This document shows, one piece after another, positions 27,242 to 36,397 of a stretch of DNA of 64,000 nucleotides. Under the pieces are notes generated by a model. It did no database searches, was not told the origin of the DNA, and was given only the letters and a program-made list of their open reading frames with translations. Origin of the DNA: Chitinophagaceae bacterium (GTDB taxonomy: Bacteria; Bacteroidota; Bacteroidia; Chitinophagales; Chitinophagaceae); assembly GCA_947381435.1 (NCBI GenBank), contig CANCVE010000002.1:57951-121950 (forward strand). The letters run 5' to 3'. Both the position numbers and the translations under genes were made by a program. Every line of letters starts with the position of its first letter. The stretch's first letter is position 1.

Positions 27242-29896
27242 ATGAAAGTTTACATTGTATTACTAGCATTTATTATGGGTTCACAATCGGGTTTTGGACA
27301 GCAGCTAGACCTGTTGCCTGCTATCCCCGATTATGCCAATAATCAGCAAGCGGCTGTTATGTGGAAGGGGGTGCAATTGGCAAATCCTTCCTTCAAAACA
27401 ATTCTAACACCAAGCCTATACGATGAGGTTTGGTATGCTTCAATGGCCTATTTTCATCCGCAAAGCCCTTATTATCACAATCCTTTGGCTTTAAAAAGAA
27501 CGCAGACTTTATTGGATAGTATGTTGACCAATTGGAGCAATAATTTATACACTACTTCCTTTAATTACACCGTTGAAGCCACTTATGCCTACTTGCTGTT
27601 GAAGACTTATCTACCCGATAGCATCCCTACGAATAGAAAACCAATTTGGGAAAAAGGAATTGCCAACTTGATTTCTTCAACCCTGAAAAAGCCTTTGATG
27701 TACGATAGTTTGATGGTTGGCAGTGTATGGCTGAACGGTGATATTAGGTTTGCCATTGCAGTGGTTTTAGGAGGAACTGCGCTGGGGGATTCGGTTTCTG
27801 TAGCAAAAGCCCGTAATGTTATTGAGAATGTAATGACTAAATGCCTGCTGCCCGATGGTGGTACTCATTATTATGCCTATCAAAATGAGAACTTTACTTA
27901 TCATACACCCACTAAAAAGTATTTCCTTATTTATTGGCTCTTTAGTCAAAACCAAACGGTATTTAATGTATTAAAAGGTATGAATCACTACCCTTTGCTG
28001 ATGCAACATCCTGTTGGGAAGGGGTTTGGAGAATATATTGCCATTCCCGCTTGGAAACCCTATTACAATTCGAATATGCTTGAATATGCTGCAGCTATTT
28101 CTGCTTATTTAACCGATGACCCGTATAGTTGGACAATGGGCAAGATTGCAAAAGCGTTTGAATTGGCTTTTATATGGAAGAGCGGACTTAATGCTTTGCC
28201 TGTTCCCGCCAACTTTGTTTTGTATGATAAAAATAGTATGGGACCTCGTTACCGAATTGGCAATTGGGGTGCTGTAGGCACGTTTAGGGATGTTGCTTCT
28301 GCCTTGCCTGAATTGCAAGAAACAAATGTGCCAATGCCTACATTGATGGCTGGTAAACAAACTTTTGCGGGTGCTTATGCTTTAACGCCAAATGCATCTG
28401 CTACAACCTACCCTATGAACTCGGTGTTTCAGGCGGCGGCAATAATTGTAAAAACGAAAACGGGTAAGGAAACTGATTATAACCGTGGTAGTGCAAATAG
28501 CTTTTTGAGTGGGTTTGAAAACAATAGTATAACCAAGACTAGGACTATTTATGGAATGGCAACACGCTACAAAGTGGTTGATAGAAGCATGAATAAGTCA
28601 AGCTTCGATGGCATGCAACAATGGTTGTTTACAGAGGATCGTATTGTTGGGATGATAGAATTAGAGGCAATTGCTAATACAACTTGTTATGGACTAGGCA
28701 CTAGGTTTTGTTTTGTGGGAGGTAGATTGGGCGTTTCAGGAAAATATAAAAAGTTGGTTAGGCTTAATGATTCTACCTATCAATATGGGTTGTTGAATTT
28801 AAAAGTAATCAATCAAGACTTAAAAGGAAGGACGGATAGTGTTTATTACGGAATACAAGGTGTCGCAACTGATACATTGTCCAATCAATTGACTTTGCAC
28901 GATCAACTAGATTCTGTAACCGATAAAAAAATAAACATTACAAAAGGCTATCGCAAAAAAGTGTTGGTGGAAGTGACCAAGAGTAGCAATTCTTTTGCTT
29001 CTGATGCGGCAGTTTTAAATGTTCCTTATCCTTTATACGGATTTCAATTTACAGAAAACAAGAACAGAAAGCTGCGGATTGTACATAATACTTCTGCAAA
29101 TCCGGTTGCTTACACTGATACCTTTTATTGCAACTTCAATAATACAAGAATCATCAAAAGTTGGGATAATGCCGATACAAGCTATGGGGATGCAAAGGCG
29201 AATAGTTCTTTTTCAATCAACATCGTTATTCCTGCTTATTCTCATATCTTAATCATCAATAGTTCACTTGCGGCAGATTTAGTTCAGGGGTACAATACTT
29301 TCGATTCTGTTTTTGTGGGTAGTGCAGTATTACCTATCAATAATTTGTCAATAGAGGGGAGTGTGAAAGATTGCAAAACAACCATCAATCTAACAGTTAC
29401 CAATGAAACTAATACTTCTAACTACCAATTGGAGGCTAGTATTGACGGAAGCAGCTTTACTGACATTTCTACCTTACCAGCGCATTTTAAAAGTTTAGGT
29501 TCTATGGACAAGTATTCTTTTGAAGTTAATCCTGCTATAGGTTACTACTCTTTTTATCGGATAAAAACAATTGACCACGATGGTAATTACACCTTTAGCA
29601 AAGTGATTTATGTGGAGAATAATTGTAATCAAACAGACTATTTAACCATTTATCCTAACCCTACAAAAGGAGGTTCGATACAATTGGAATATGGCAACGC
29701 TGGCATATCATCAAAGGGAATAATCAGGTTAATAAACACAACAGGCAATACCGTTTGGAAAAAGGAAATCCGAATAGTGGAAGGAAAGAATCACTTTTCA
29801 ATTCCTGCAAATAACCTTCCTATTGGACAGTATTATGTGCAGTTGCTCTTGAATAATGGAAAGATAATTACGAAACAAACCAACATTATTAGATAG
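27242..29896 (+). CDS. Lyase-like (alpha/alpha) toroid protein with T9SS sorting domain, unassigned family
   Basis: The protein has 884 residues with a signal peptide (FIMGSQSGFGQQ). Residues 30-330 look like an (alpha/alpha) toroid and 340-700 like a supersandwich, the layout of PL8-type polysaccharide lyases. The putative active-site stretch DGGTHYYAYQNENFTYH aligns by eye with DGAIAYINHQNESHSYH in the protein at 40148. IPAWKPYYN and MGPRYRIGNWG also have counterparts there. I could not match either to a named PL family. The tail (residues 800-884) is a T9SS sorting domain (IYPNPTKGGS...IGQYYVQL), so the protein should be secreted or surface-bound. The next gene begins 3 nt after the stop. 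Confidence 0.65.
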   Translation: MKVYIVLLAFIMGSQSGFGQQLDLLPAIPDYANNQQAAVMWKGVQLANPSFKTILTPSLYDEVWYASMAYFHPQSPYYHNPLALKRTQTLLDSMLTNWSNNLYTTSFNYTVEATYAYLLLKTYLPDSIPTNRKPIWEKGIANLISSTLKKPLMYDSLMVGSVWLNGDIRFAIAVVLGGTALGDSVSVAKARNVIENVMTKCLLPDGGTHYYAYQNENFTYHTPTKKYFLIYWLFSQNQTVFNVLKGMNHYPLLMQHPVGKGFGEYIAIPAWKPYYNSNMLEYAAAISAYLTDDPYSWTMGKIAKAFELAFIWKSGLNALPVPANFVLYDKNSMGPRYRIGNWGAVGTFRDVASALPELQETNVPMPTLMAGKQTFAGAYALTPNASATTYPMNSVFQAAAIIVKTKTGKETDYNRGSANSFLSGFENNSITKTRTIYGMATRYKVVDRSMNKSSFDGMQQWLFTEDRIVGMIELEAIANTTCYGLGTRFCFVGGRLGVSGKYKKLVRLNDSTYQYGLLNLKVINQDLKGRTDSVYYGIQGVATDTLSNQLTLHDQLDSVTDKKINITKGYRKKVLVEVTKSSNSFASDAAVLNVPYPLYGFQFTENKNRKLRIVHNTSANPVAYTDTFYCNFNNTRIIKSWDNADTSYGDAKANSSFSINIVIPAYSHILIINSSLAADLVQGYNTFDSVFVGSAVLPINNLSIEGSVKDCKTTINLTVTNETNTSNYQLEASIDGSSFTDISTLPAHFKSLGSMDKYSFEVNPAIGYYSFYRIKTIDHDGNYTFSKVIYVENNCNQTDYLTIYPNPTKGGSIQLEYGNAGISSKGIIRLINTTGNTVWKKEIRIVEGKNHFSIPANNLPIGQYYVQLLLNNGKIITKQTNIIR

Positions 29897-29899
29897 CCC

Positions 29900-31249
29900 A
29901 TGATATACCAATTACAAAATAATAGATTACCCAAGGATGGTATTATTCAGTTAAATACTTGCCAGATGAGTCATGTGTCTAATAAGCGGGGTGTTATCGT
30001 AAATGACTCAGGAGCTTCAATTTTACTTTATGCTCTATTCATTTTATTCACTCTAATTACTTCAGTTTCTTGTGCATCAGCGCAGCAGATAGTTCAAAAA
30101 GCAAATGAACCTAATAATGTTTGGGGCAGTAAATTATTAACCACTATTCCTAAATACAAGTTTATCTCTGATGATACTGCATGTGTTAAGGAGCTTATTT
30201 ACGAGGGTGTTGGGTATGCTAATCTTCCCAAAACAGAAGTGTTTGCTTATTATGCCACTCCTGGCACCATCAATCACAATGCTTCATTAGATAAGAATTT
30301 ACCCGCCATCGTTTTTGTACATGGTGGTGGTGGCAAGGCGTTTCGTGAGTTTGCATTCTTGTGGGCGCAACGTGGATATGCGGTAATTGCAATGGATTTG
30401 GCAGGAAATGGAAAAGATGGAAAGCGTCTGCCTTTAGGTGGTCCCGACCAAGATCCTCGAAAGAAATTTACCAACATAGATAGTGTACTCAATCAGCAGT
30501 GGGTGTATCATGCCGTTTATAATGTAGCACTAGCTCATTCACTATTGTTAAGTTTCAAGGAGGTTGATAAAAATAATACAGGCATTACAGGCATCAGTTG
30601 GGGCGGCTTTCTCACTTGTATTTCTGCAGGATTGGATAATCGATATAAGGCTGCCGTGCCTGTTTATGGTTGCGGCTTTTATTTTGATACCGCGGGTGTA
30701 AACTATCGAGCAAACTTGAATAAACTCAGTAAGTCCTCTGCTGAAAGATGGATTCAACAATATGATCCTTCTAATTTTATTGGGCAATCTAAAGCTAAGT
30801 TTTTATGGATTACCGGGGCTAAGGATCAGCACTTTAATCCATCAATGTTTTCTCGCACTTACAATGAAGTGGTCTCCCAATCCATTTTTAGGTTGATACC
30901 CGATATGCCACACGGACATTATGAAGGGGCAGCTCCAACAGAAATAGCTGCATTCATGAATCATTATTTAAAGAATGACCATTATCAGTTACCTTTTTTT
31001 GAATCGGTCAATAACAATTCAAGTAACATTAGGGCAATAGTCAATACGAAAGAGACAATTACAGCCGCAACACTCTGTTTTACAAAAGATAAAACACTGC
31101 CTTTTGAGAAAAGGGTTTGGGAAACATTGCCTGCAAATGTTGATGGGAAGAAAGTAACTGCCCAATTACCTGACGGTGTAGTTATGTGGATGATTAATAT
31201 AAAGGATTCAAAAGGGATGCTGGTTTCGAGTAAGTATTATTTTCAATAG
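29900..31249 (+). CDS. Secreted alpha/beta hydrolase (acetyl esterase/dienelactone hydrolase type)
   Basis: The protein has 449 residues. The annotated ATG gives an unusual hydrophilic leader of about 40 residues before the hydrophobic signal (FILFTLITSVSCASAQ); an internal ATG 22 codons later is an alternative start. The fold shows the oxyanion loop VFVHGGGGKAFRE, nucleophile Ser in GISWGG near residue 233, Asp in ITGAKDQ near 309 and His in MPHGHY near 337. Related enzymes deacetylate xylan or pectin side chains. It follows the toroid lyase-like gene by 3 nt, so the two are probably translated from one mRNA and act on the same polymer. Confidence 0.82.
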   Translation: MIYQLQNNRLPKDGIIQLNTCQMSHVSNKRGVIVNDSGASILLYALFILFTLITSVSCASAQQIVQKANEPNNVWGSKLLTTIPKYKFISDDTACVKELIYEGVGYANLPKTEVFAYYATPGTINHNASLDKNLPAIVFVHGGGGKAFREFAFLWAQRGYAVIAMDLAGNGKDGKRLPLGGPDQDPRKKFTNIDSVLNQQWVYHAVYNVALAHSLLLSFKEVDKNNTGITGISWGGFLTCISAGLDNRYKAAVPVYGCGFYFDTAGVNYRANLNKLSKSSAERWIQQYDPSNFIGQSKAKFLWITGAKDQHFNPSMFSRTYNEVVSQSIFRLIPDMPHGHYEGAAPTEIAAFMNHYLKNDHYQLPFFESVNNNSSNIRAIVNTKETITAATLCFTKDKTLPFEKRVWETLPANVDGKKVTAQLPDGVVMWMINIKDSKGMLVSSKYYFQ

Positions 31250-31324
31250 AGTACAATATTGATTGGCAGTAAAAGGCATTTAATTTATTTAGAGAAACTT
31301 TATTAAACGAATTCAAATTTAATT

Positions 31325-33649
31325 ATGATTGTAGGTTTAAAGTATTTAAAAGGTCGCGTTAGAAACAGATACTACATGTCAATAATTGTATCTGTTCTTT
31401 CTACAATACTCGTACAAGCTCAACCCATTACCAAATTAAACGTCGATTGGCAGCAGTTCTTGGCAAAGCATGACATGGTTTGGAACAAGATGCCTGCGGA
31501 TTATTATGAAGGACCTTTTGTGGGTAATGGTCTTCTTGGAGCTATTCTTTTCAAGGATAGTAAAAAAGAAAACACAGTTGGACTTGAAATTGGTAGAACT
31601 GATGTGTATGACCATCGTTCTAAAAATATTAAGAGTACCAACGCTTTCGGACGGCTTCCTATCGGGCGTTTATTACTTAGTCCTGTTGGCACTATAACGG
31701 CATCAACTTTCCGTACAGACTTGTGGAATGCAGAGATTACCGGTACTGTTACTACCACAAAGGGAACTGTTTCTATACGATGTTATGTTCCTTCGGAAGA
31801 AGAATTTATTGTTCTAAATTTAAATAGTACAGGAGAGGAAAGCAACTTGAATTGTTCTTTCCGCCCCGAACAAGGCAATCATCCTCGCCCTACTGTTCAG
31901 CCAAATCGCGATAAGGGAATCTATATTCCAAATCCACCTTTTGTAACAGAAACAAAGGAGGGTATTGAAGTAACTACCCAACCTTTATTGGAAGGTGATG
32001 ATTATGCTTCCGCATGGAGCAGCCATACGAATGCCGATCAATCAAAAACTATATTTATTGCCGTTGCCAACCGATGGGCTAGCAAGCTAACTCCGTCTTC
32101 TGGTTCCGCGGATGATGCCATCGCCACCATCAAAGCTGCTGAGAAAAAGGACATGAATGCCATAGAAAAAGCCCATCGTAATTGGTGGCATAACTATTAT
32201 CCTGCAAGTTTTGTTACGCTGCCTGATGCCCGTTTGGAGAGTTTCTATTGGATTCAGTTATATAAACTAGCAAGTGCCACTCGTGCCAATCAACCAGTGG
32301 TCGATTTGATGGGGCCTTGGTATAAACCTTCTGTATGGGCGGCCTATTGGACGAACCTAAATATACAATTGGCTTACTATACCTTAGGAACTACCAATCA
32401 CCTCGACATTGCAGAGGCATTGTATAAACTGATAGAAAAGCATACTGACCAATTAATAAATAATGTGCCGCCAGAATTTAGAAATGATTGTGCTGCTTTG
32501 GGTAACCCTGTTGGCTATGATGATTTGAATGCTGCCGTGGGACTAAATACTAACAATAAAAGTCCGATGCACTTGATAGCCTTGCCTTGGTTGATGCAGT
32601 TATTTTATATCCATAATCAATTATCAATGGATGATAATAGGCTGCGCAATTCTGTTTATCCTTTACTGAAAAAGACTTTCACAGTTTATACACGAATCAT
32701 GCGTTTGGGCGACGATGGCAAATACCATATCCCCTACACTTTCTCGGATGAATATGGTAATGCCAATGAAACAAGCTTAAATATTGCCTTGGCAAAATGG
32801 GGTTATAAAACATTGATAGCTACTGCAAGCAGGCAGCAAATAGATAAGCCCCAAGCGGCGGAATGGAAGAATATCTTGGATAAAATGGCAGATTACCCAA
32901 CCGATTCTACAGGTATTATGTTGGGTAAAGATGTGCCGTTTGCAAAGCCACACAGGCATTATAGTCACCTGTTTGGCATCTTCCCTTTATATGAAATGAA
33001 TATAGATGAACAACCAGAAAGACTCCCATTAATGAAACAATCTATTGAACATTTTACTAGTTTTAATGGCGATGATTGCATGTTTAAATTCAATGGGGCA
33101 TCTTCTCTTTGGGCAGCCATTGGCAATGGCGATTCGGCTTTAAAATACCTTAATCGTTCCTTAATAATATTAAATCCACGTACTGGCCCTACCGTTACAC
33201 CCAATACATTATATAGCGAAAATGGATGGCCAACGTTCGAGTCGCCCATAGCTTCTTCACGTTCAGAATTGGATATGTTATTGCAAAGTTGGGGCGGTAA
33301 AATAAGGGTGTTCCCTGCCTTTCCTTCAGAATGGAAAGATGCAAGTTTCTACAACCTACGAGCAGAAGGAGGATTTGTGGTTAGTGCGGTAAAAAAGGAT
33401 GGCGCAACCAAATTTATCAGTGTAAAAAGTTTGGCTGGAGAACCCTGCATCATCAAAACAGATATGAAGGGAACGGTAAAACTGGTAGCATCAAAGAAGG
33501 TAAAAATGGTACAACAAGACGGACAAATAACGCTTACGTTACCCAAGGGGGAGGAAGCAATATTATATTCGGGGATAAAGCCCCCTTCGTTTGAAGTAGC
33601 ACCCTTGCAACTTAAAAAGGAAGAATGTAATAGTTGGGGAGTGAAGTAG
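31325..33649 (+). CDS. Secreted GH95-like enzyme with an altered catalytic site
   Basis: The protein has 774 residues. The positively charged start segment followed by IIVSVLSTILVQAQ forms a long signal peptide. GH95 features include VGNGLLGAILF near the N-terminus and the (alpha/alpha)6 barrel with N-x-N in TNLNIQLAYY near residue 343, where GH95 has two catalytic asparagines. A Glu region (FSDEYGNANET) lies near 474-481. Where typical GH95 enzymes have I-D-G-N-F-G-G, this protein reads FKFNGASSLW near 580, so the general Asp appears to be Asn. It is a divergent subgroup; the substrate may differ from the alpha-L-fucose or L-galactose of the family. Its 75-nt gap to the esterase suggests the same operon. 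Confidence 0.75.
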   Translation: MIVGLKYLKGRVRNRYYMSIIVSVLSTILVQAQPITKLNVDWQQFLAKHDMVWNKMPADYYEGPFVGNGLLGAILFKDSKKENTVGLEIGRTDVYDHRSKNIKSTNAFGRLPIGRLLLSPVGTITASTFRTDLWNAEITGTVTTTKGTVSIRCYVPSEEEFIVLNLNSTGEESNLNCSFRPEQGNHPRPTVQPNRDKGIYIPNPPFVTETKEGIEVTTQPLLEGDDYASAWSSHTNADQSKTIFIAVANRWASKLTPSSGSADDAIATIKAAEKKDMNAIEKAHRNWWHNYYPASFVTLPDARLESFYWIQLYKLASATRANQPVVDLMGPWYKPSVWAAYWTNLNIQLAYYTLGTTNHLDIAEALYKLIEKHTDQLINNVPPEFRNDCAALGNPVGYDDLNAAVGLNTNNKSPMHLIALPWLMQLFYIHNQLSMDDNRLRNSVYPLLKKTFTVYTRIMRLGDDGKYHIPYTFSDEYGNANETSLNIALAKWGYKTLIATASRQQIDKPQAAEWKNILDKMADYPTDSTGIMLGKDVPFAKPHRHYSHLFGIFPLYEMNIDEQPERLPLMKQSIEHFTSFNGDDCMFKFNGASSLWAAIGNGDSALKYLNRSLIILNPRTGPTVTPNTLYSENGWPTFESPIASSRSELDMLLQSWGGKIRVFPAFPSEWKDASFYNLRAEGGFVVSAVKKDGATKFISVKSLAGEPCIIKTDMKGTVKLVASKKVKMVQQDGQITLTLPKGEEAILYSGIKPPSFEVAPLQLKKEECNSWGVK

Positions 33650-33659
33650 AAAAACAAAT

Positions 33660-33845
33660 TTGTTGGTTAGAAATGGTTAACCACAAAGACCACAAAGGAT
33701 TTCACAATGAACACAAGAATTGGTAAATAGCTTGTTAAGAACTGATATAAGCAAACCCAAAATCTTTGTGTCCTTTGTTTTTTCTTCGAGAGCTTAGTGG
33801 TAGAGCTCTTCTGTAGTAAAATAGAATTAATTGTTGAACTTTTAA
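33660..33845. repeat. CCACAAAGA-type intergenic repeat
   Basis: The sequence ACCACAAAGACCACAAAGG (from about 33675) and a facing AATCTTTGTGTCCTTTG (from about 33760) form a loose inverted pair. Related CACAAAG/CTTTGTG words recur at 46091-46130 and 46600-46670 around uvrC and rimM. This looks like a dispersed genomic repeat family. Confidence 0.5.
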
Positions 33846-33857
33846 ATGGAGAATAAT

Positions 33858-36080
33858 ATGAATAAAAGAAGTTTTTTAGTCTTGTTGCTTAGTGGTCTGT
33901 TGTTGGGGGTTTCTGCACAGCAATTTGCCCCAATTACCTATACGCCTGCTTTTAAGCAGATAGAAATTGATGGTGACAAATGCCCAATTCAATTGTATGT
34001 ATCTCCCAACGGTAATGATTCTTGGAGTGGGAAAAAAGTAACGGTATCTGGGAATGACGGACCATTTGCTACGTTAGAACGTGCAAAGGAGGAAGTAAAA
34101 AAGATGAAACGAAAAAGCCTTCCCAAAGGGGGTATTGCCGTTAATTTATTAGGAGGTATTTATTCGCTAAACAAATCTTTTGAATTAAATTCAGAAGATG
34201 GGGGTGATGCTGGCAGCCCCGTTGTTTACAAATCTTATAAAGATGAAGATGTACGTTTGATTGGCGGCAAAAAACTAGCTTCAAAGGATATTAGTCCTGT
34301 TACAAATTCGGCAATATTGGCTCGGATAAATCCTATTGCTAATGGGAAGATTTATCAATTCAGTACCAAGACTTTGGGAATAAACCATACCAATATTTTT
34401 CCGGATAACTTCAGTGATGGTGGTGGCATATTTGAGTTGTTTTTCGATGGAAAAAGATTGCCATTGTCTAGATGGCCTGATGAGGGATACACCACCATGA
34501 AAGAAGTAGTAAACCCTGGAGATAATAAAACGCCGGGCACTTTTATTTATCAGGATAGTACGCCCGTTGAACGTTGGGAAGGCAACGATAATATCTGGCT
34601 AAAAGGCTTCTGGCGTGTGGGTTGGGAAAATCCTGCTATTAAGGTGGCTTCAATAGATAAAGCCACAAAACAAATAACGTTTAAGGTAGGCGTGCAAGCG
34701 GGTATTGGCAGTAAATATAATCGCCCTAAAGGTTCTGGAAAAGAACAATGGTATGCCATCAATCTATTGGAAGAAATTACCAAACCGGGTGAATGGGCAA
34801 TTGATTTTAATACTGGCATCGTTTATTTCTGGCCTCCTTCGGATATTGATAAGGCAGACATTTTGGTTTCTCAAATGGATCAACCCATTATTGTCGCCAA
34901 TAATCTATCAAACATTGCTTTCATCGGGCTTAAATTGGAAGGCTCATTGGGTGACGGAATGGTTTTTACCAAGAGCAATGAAAACCTTGTGGCTGGTTGC
35001 ACGTTCCGTAACTTAGGTGGGAGAGGGGTAGTATTGGATGGCTATAAAAGTGGCATCCAAAGCTGCAATATGTATGGATTAGGAAGGGGTTGTATTGTAA
35101 TTTCTGGTGGCAATAAACAAAAGTTAATCGAGTCTGGCAATTATGTAATCAATAATCACCTGCACGATTATGGGGCTTTGAAATCGCAATATTCTGCCGC
35201 TGTCGATTTATATTCTGATAATAAAAATCAAGATGCAGTGGGCATTTATGTGGGTCATAACCTGATACATCATGCCCCTCGTGATGGGGTTTTATTTGCG
35301 GGGCAAAAGAATGTTTTTGAATATAATGAAATCCATCGTTGTTCTTACGCCACGGCCGATGTGGGTGCGTTTTATTCTTGGTTGGATTGGACTATCCGTG
35401 GGGTGGTTATCCGCTATAACTACATTCATAATACAGTAGGAGGCGTTAATCCTGATGATGGCTCTTCGGGCAGTTTTGTTTATGGTAATATTTTCTCAGG
35501 CAATAGAACGGGTATTTGGATAGCAAGTGGCCCGGATCACATTGTTCAAAACAATATTTTCATTAAGAATGTAGGGCCAGTTTTTGGCATGGACGACAGA
35601 GGGAGGAGTAGGGGCTATGCTACCAATAAGAAGTTATTAGCTGGTGTAAATGGGATTAATCCAACATCTCCACCATGGAGTATTGAATTTCCGGAAATGC
35701 CTACCCTGTTAAGTACCCATCCCGAATTGCCACAGCGCACTAAGTTTACAGGCAATGTAGTTTGGATAAAAAGTGGTGATGCTACTTCTATTAAAATGAA
35801 TAAGGAGAATAAAGTTGATACAAATTTGATTAAAATTGATGGAAATTTTGTTACAGATAAAGACCCTGGTTTCATGAACGCCAATAGTGGTCTCTTACTG
35901 CTAAAGTCAACTTCCCCAGTATTTGAAAAAATTAAAGATTTCCCTAAAATTAAGTTTGATAAAATTGGATTGTACATAGATAAGTATCGCAAAAAATTGC
36001 CTACATCCGAAGAGGCTGGTGAACTACCTTCTCAGAATCCATGGAAAGATAATGATACAGATACTTACTTTGGAACATAG
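33858..36080 (+). CDS. Secreted right-handed beta-helix enzyme, GH141-like
   Basis: I prefer the ATG at 33858 to the one at 33846 because it directly precedes the signal peptide (KRSFLVLLLSGLLLGVSAQ) and has GGAGAA just upstream. The protein has 740 residues. It shares the layout of the protein at 5754: LYVSPNGNDSWSGKK opening, GGIAVNLLGGIYSL strand, insert with LPLSRWPDEGY and WLKGFWRVGW, then a beta-helix from about 360 to 600 (DVGAFYSWLDWTIRG, DDGSSGSFVYGN). There is no T9SS tail, so it is probably periplasmic or exported by another route. GH141-type alpha-L-fucosidase activity is the best guess; another beta-helix glycosidase or lyase specificity remains possible. Confidence 0.76.
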   Translation: MNKRSFLVLLLSGLLLGVSAQQFAPITYTPAFKQIEIDGDKCPIQLYVSPNGNDSWSGKKVTVSGNDGPFATLERAKEEVKKMKRKSLPKGGIAVNLLGGIYSLNKSFELNSEDGGDAGSPVVYKSYKDEDVRLIGGKKLASKDISPVTNSAILARINPIANGKIYQFSTKTLGINHTNIFPDNFSDGGGIFELFFDGKRLPLSRWPDEGYTTMKEVVNPGDNKTPGTFIYQDSTPVERWEGNDNIWLKGFWRVGWENPAIKVASIDKATKQITFKVGVQAGIGSKYNRPKGSGKEQWYAINLLEEITKPGEWAIDFNTGIVYFWPPSDIDKADILVSQMDQPIIVANNLSNIAFIGLKLEGSLGDGMVFTKSNENLVAGCTFRNLGGRGVVLDGYKSGIQSCNMYGLGRGCIVISGGNKQKLIESGNYVINNHLHDYGALKSQYSAAVDLYSDNKNQDAVGIYVGHNLIHHAPRDGVLFAGQKNVFEYNEIHRCSYATADVGAFYSWLDWTIRGVVIRYNYIHNTVGGVNPDDGSSGSFVYGNIFSGNRTGIWIASGPDHIVQNNIFIKNVGPVFGMDDRGRSRGYATNKKLLAGVNGINPTSPPWSIEFPEMPTLLSTHPELPQRTKFTGNVVWIKSGDATSIKMNKENKVDTNLIKIDGNFVTDKDPGFMNANSGLLLLKSTSPVFEKIKDFPKIKFDKIGLYIDKYRKKLPTSEEAGELPSQNPWKDNDTDTYFGT

Positions 36081-36397
36081 GGTGCACAGATTGAATGTGA
36101 ATCTTAGGCTCTAAATTTTAAACATGAATATTTTATAAACGGGCATTAAATTTAAAAAAAGGAGTTACCCGGAATGGAAATTAACAGACCCCGAAGGATT
36201 ATTAACTATCCCGAAATGAAAATTAACCTTCCCGGAATGTAAATTAACCATCCCGAAGAGAAAATTAACTTTCCCCAAAGGAAAATTAACCATCCCGAAA
36301 TGATTTCGGGTAATCCCGAAGGGAAAATTAACTATCACCTTTTGAAAAATAAACACTCCCTTTTGGTGAAAAAATTTAGATAACTAAAAAAGAACAA
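36081..36397. other. Intergenic region filled by a 21-bp minisatellite
   Basis: These 317 bp between the beta-helix and GH42 genes hold the array at 36168-36377 and little else. About 20 bp separate the array from the GH42 start codon, so any promoter here must lie within or before the array. Confidence 0.6.
36168..36377. repeat. About 21-bp minisatellite, about 10 copies
   Basis: Units start at 36168, 36190, 36210, 36231, 36252, 36273, 36294, 36315, 36336 and 36357, mostly 21 bp apart. The consensus is close to CCCGAARKGAAAATTAACYWT. The unit at 36294 contains a perfect stem CCCGAAA-tga-TTTCGGG. The sequence is unrelated to the array at 17177, although the period is the same. Confidence 0.9.

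Noticed and set aside
27242..29896. Firm assignment to PL8
   Set aside because: The overall layout is similar, but the active-site segment does not match the PL8 patterns I know, so I left the family unassigned.
36165..36356. Minus-strand 63-codon frame with repeated F-G-M-V-N units
   Set aside because: It is created by the second 21-bp array and has no independent support.
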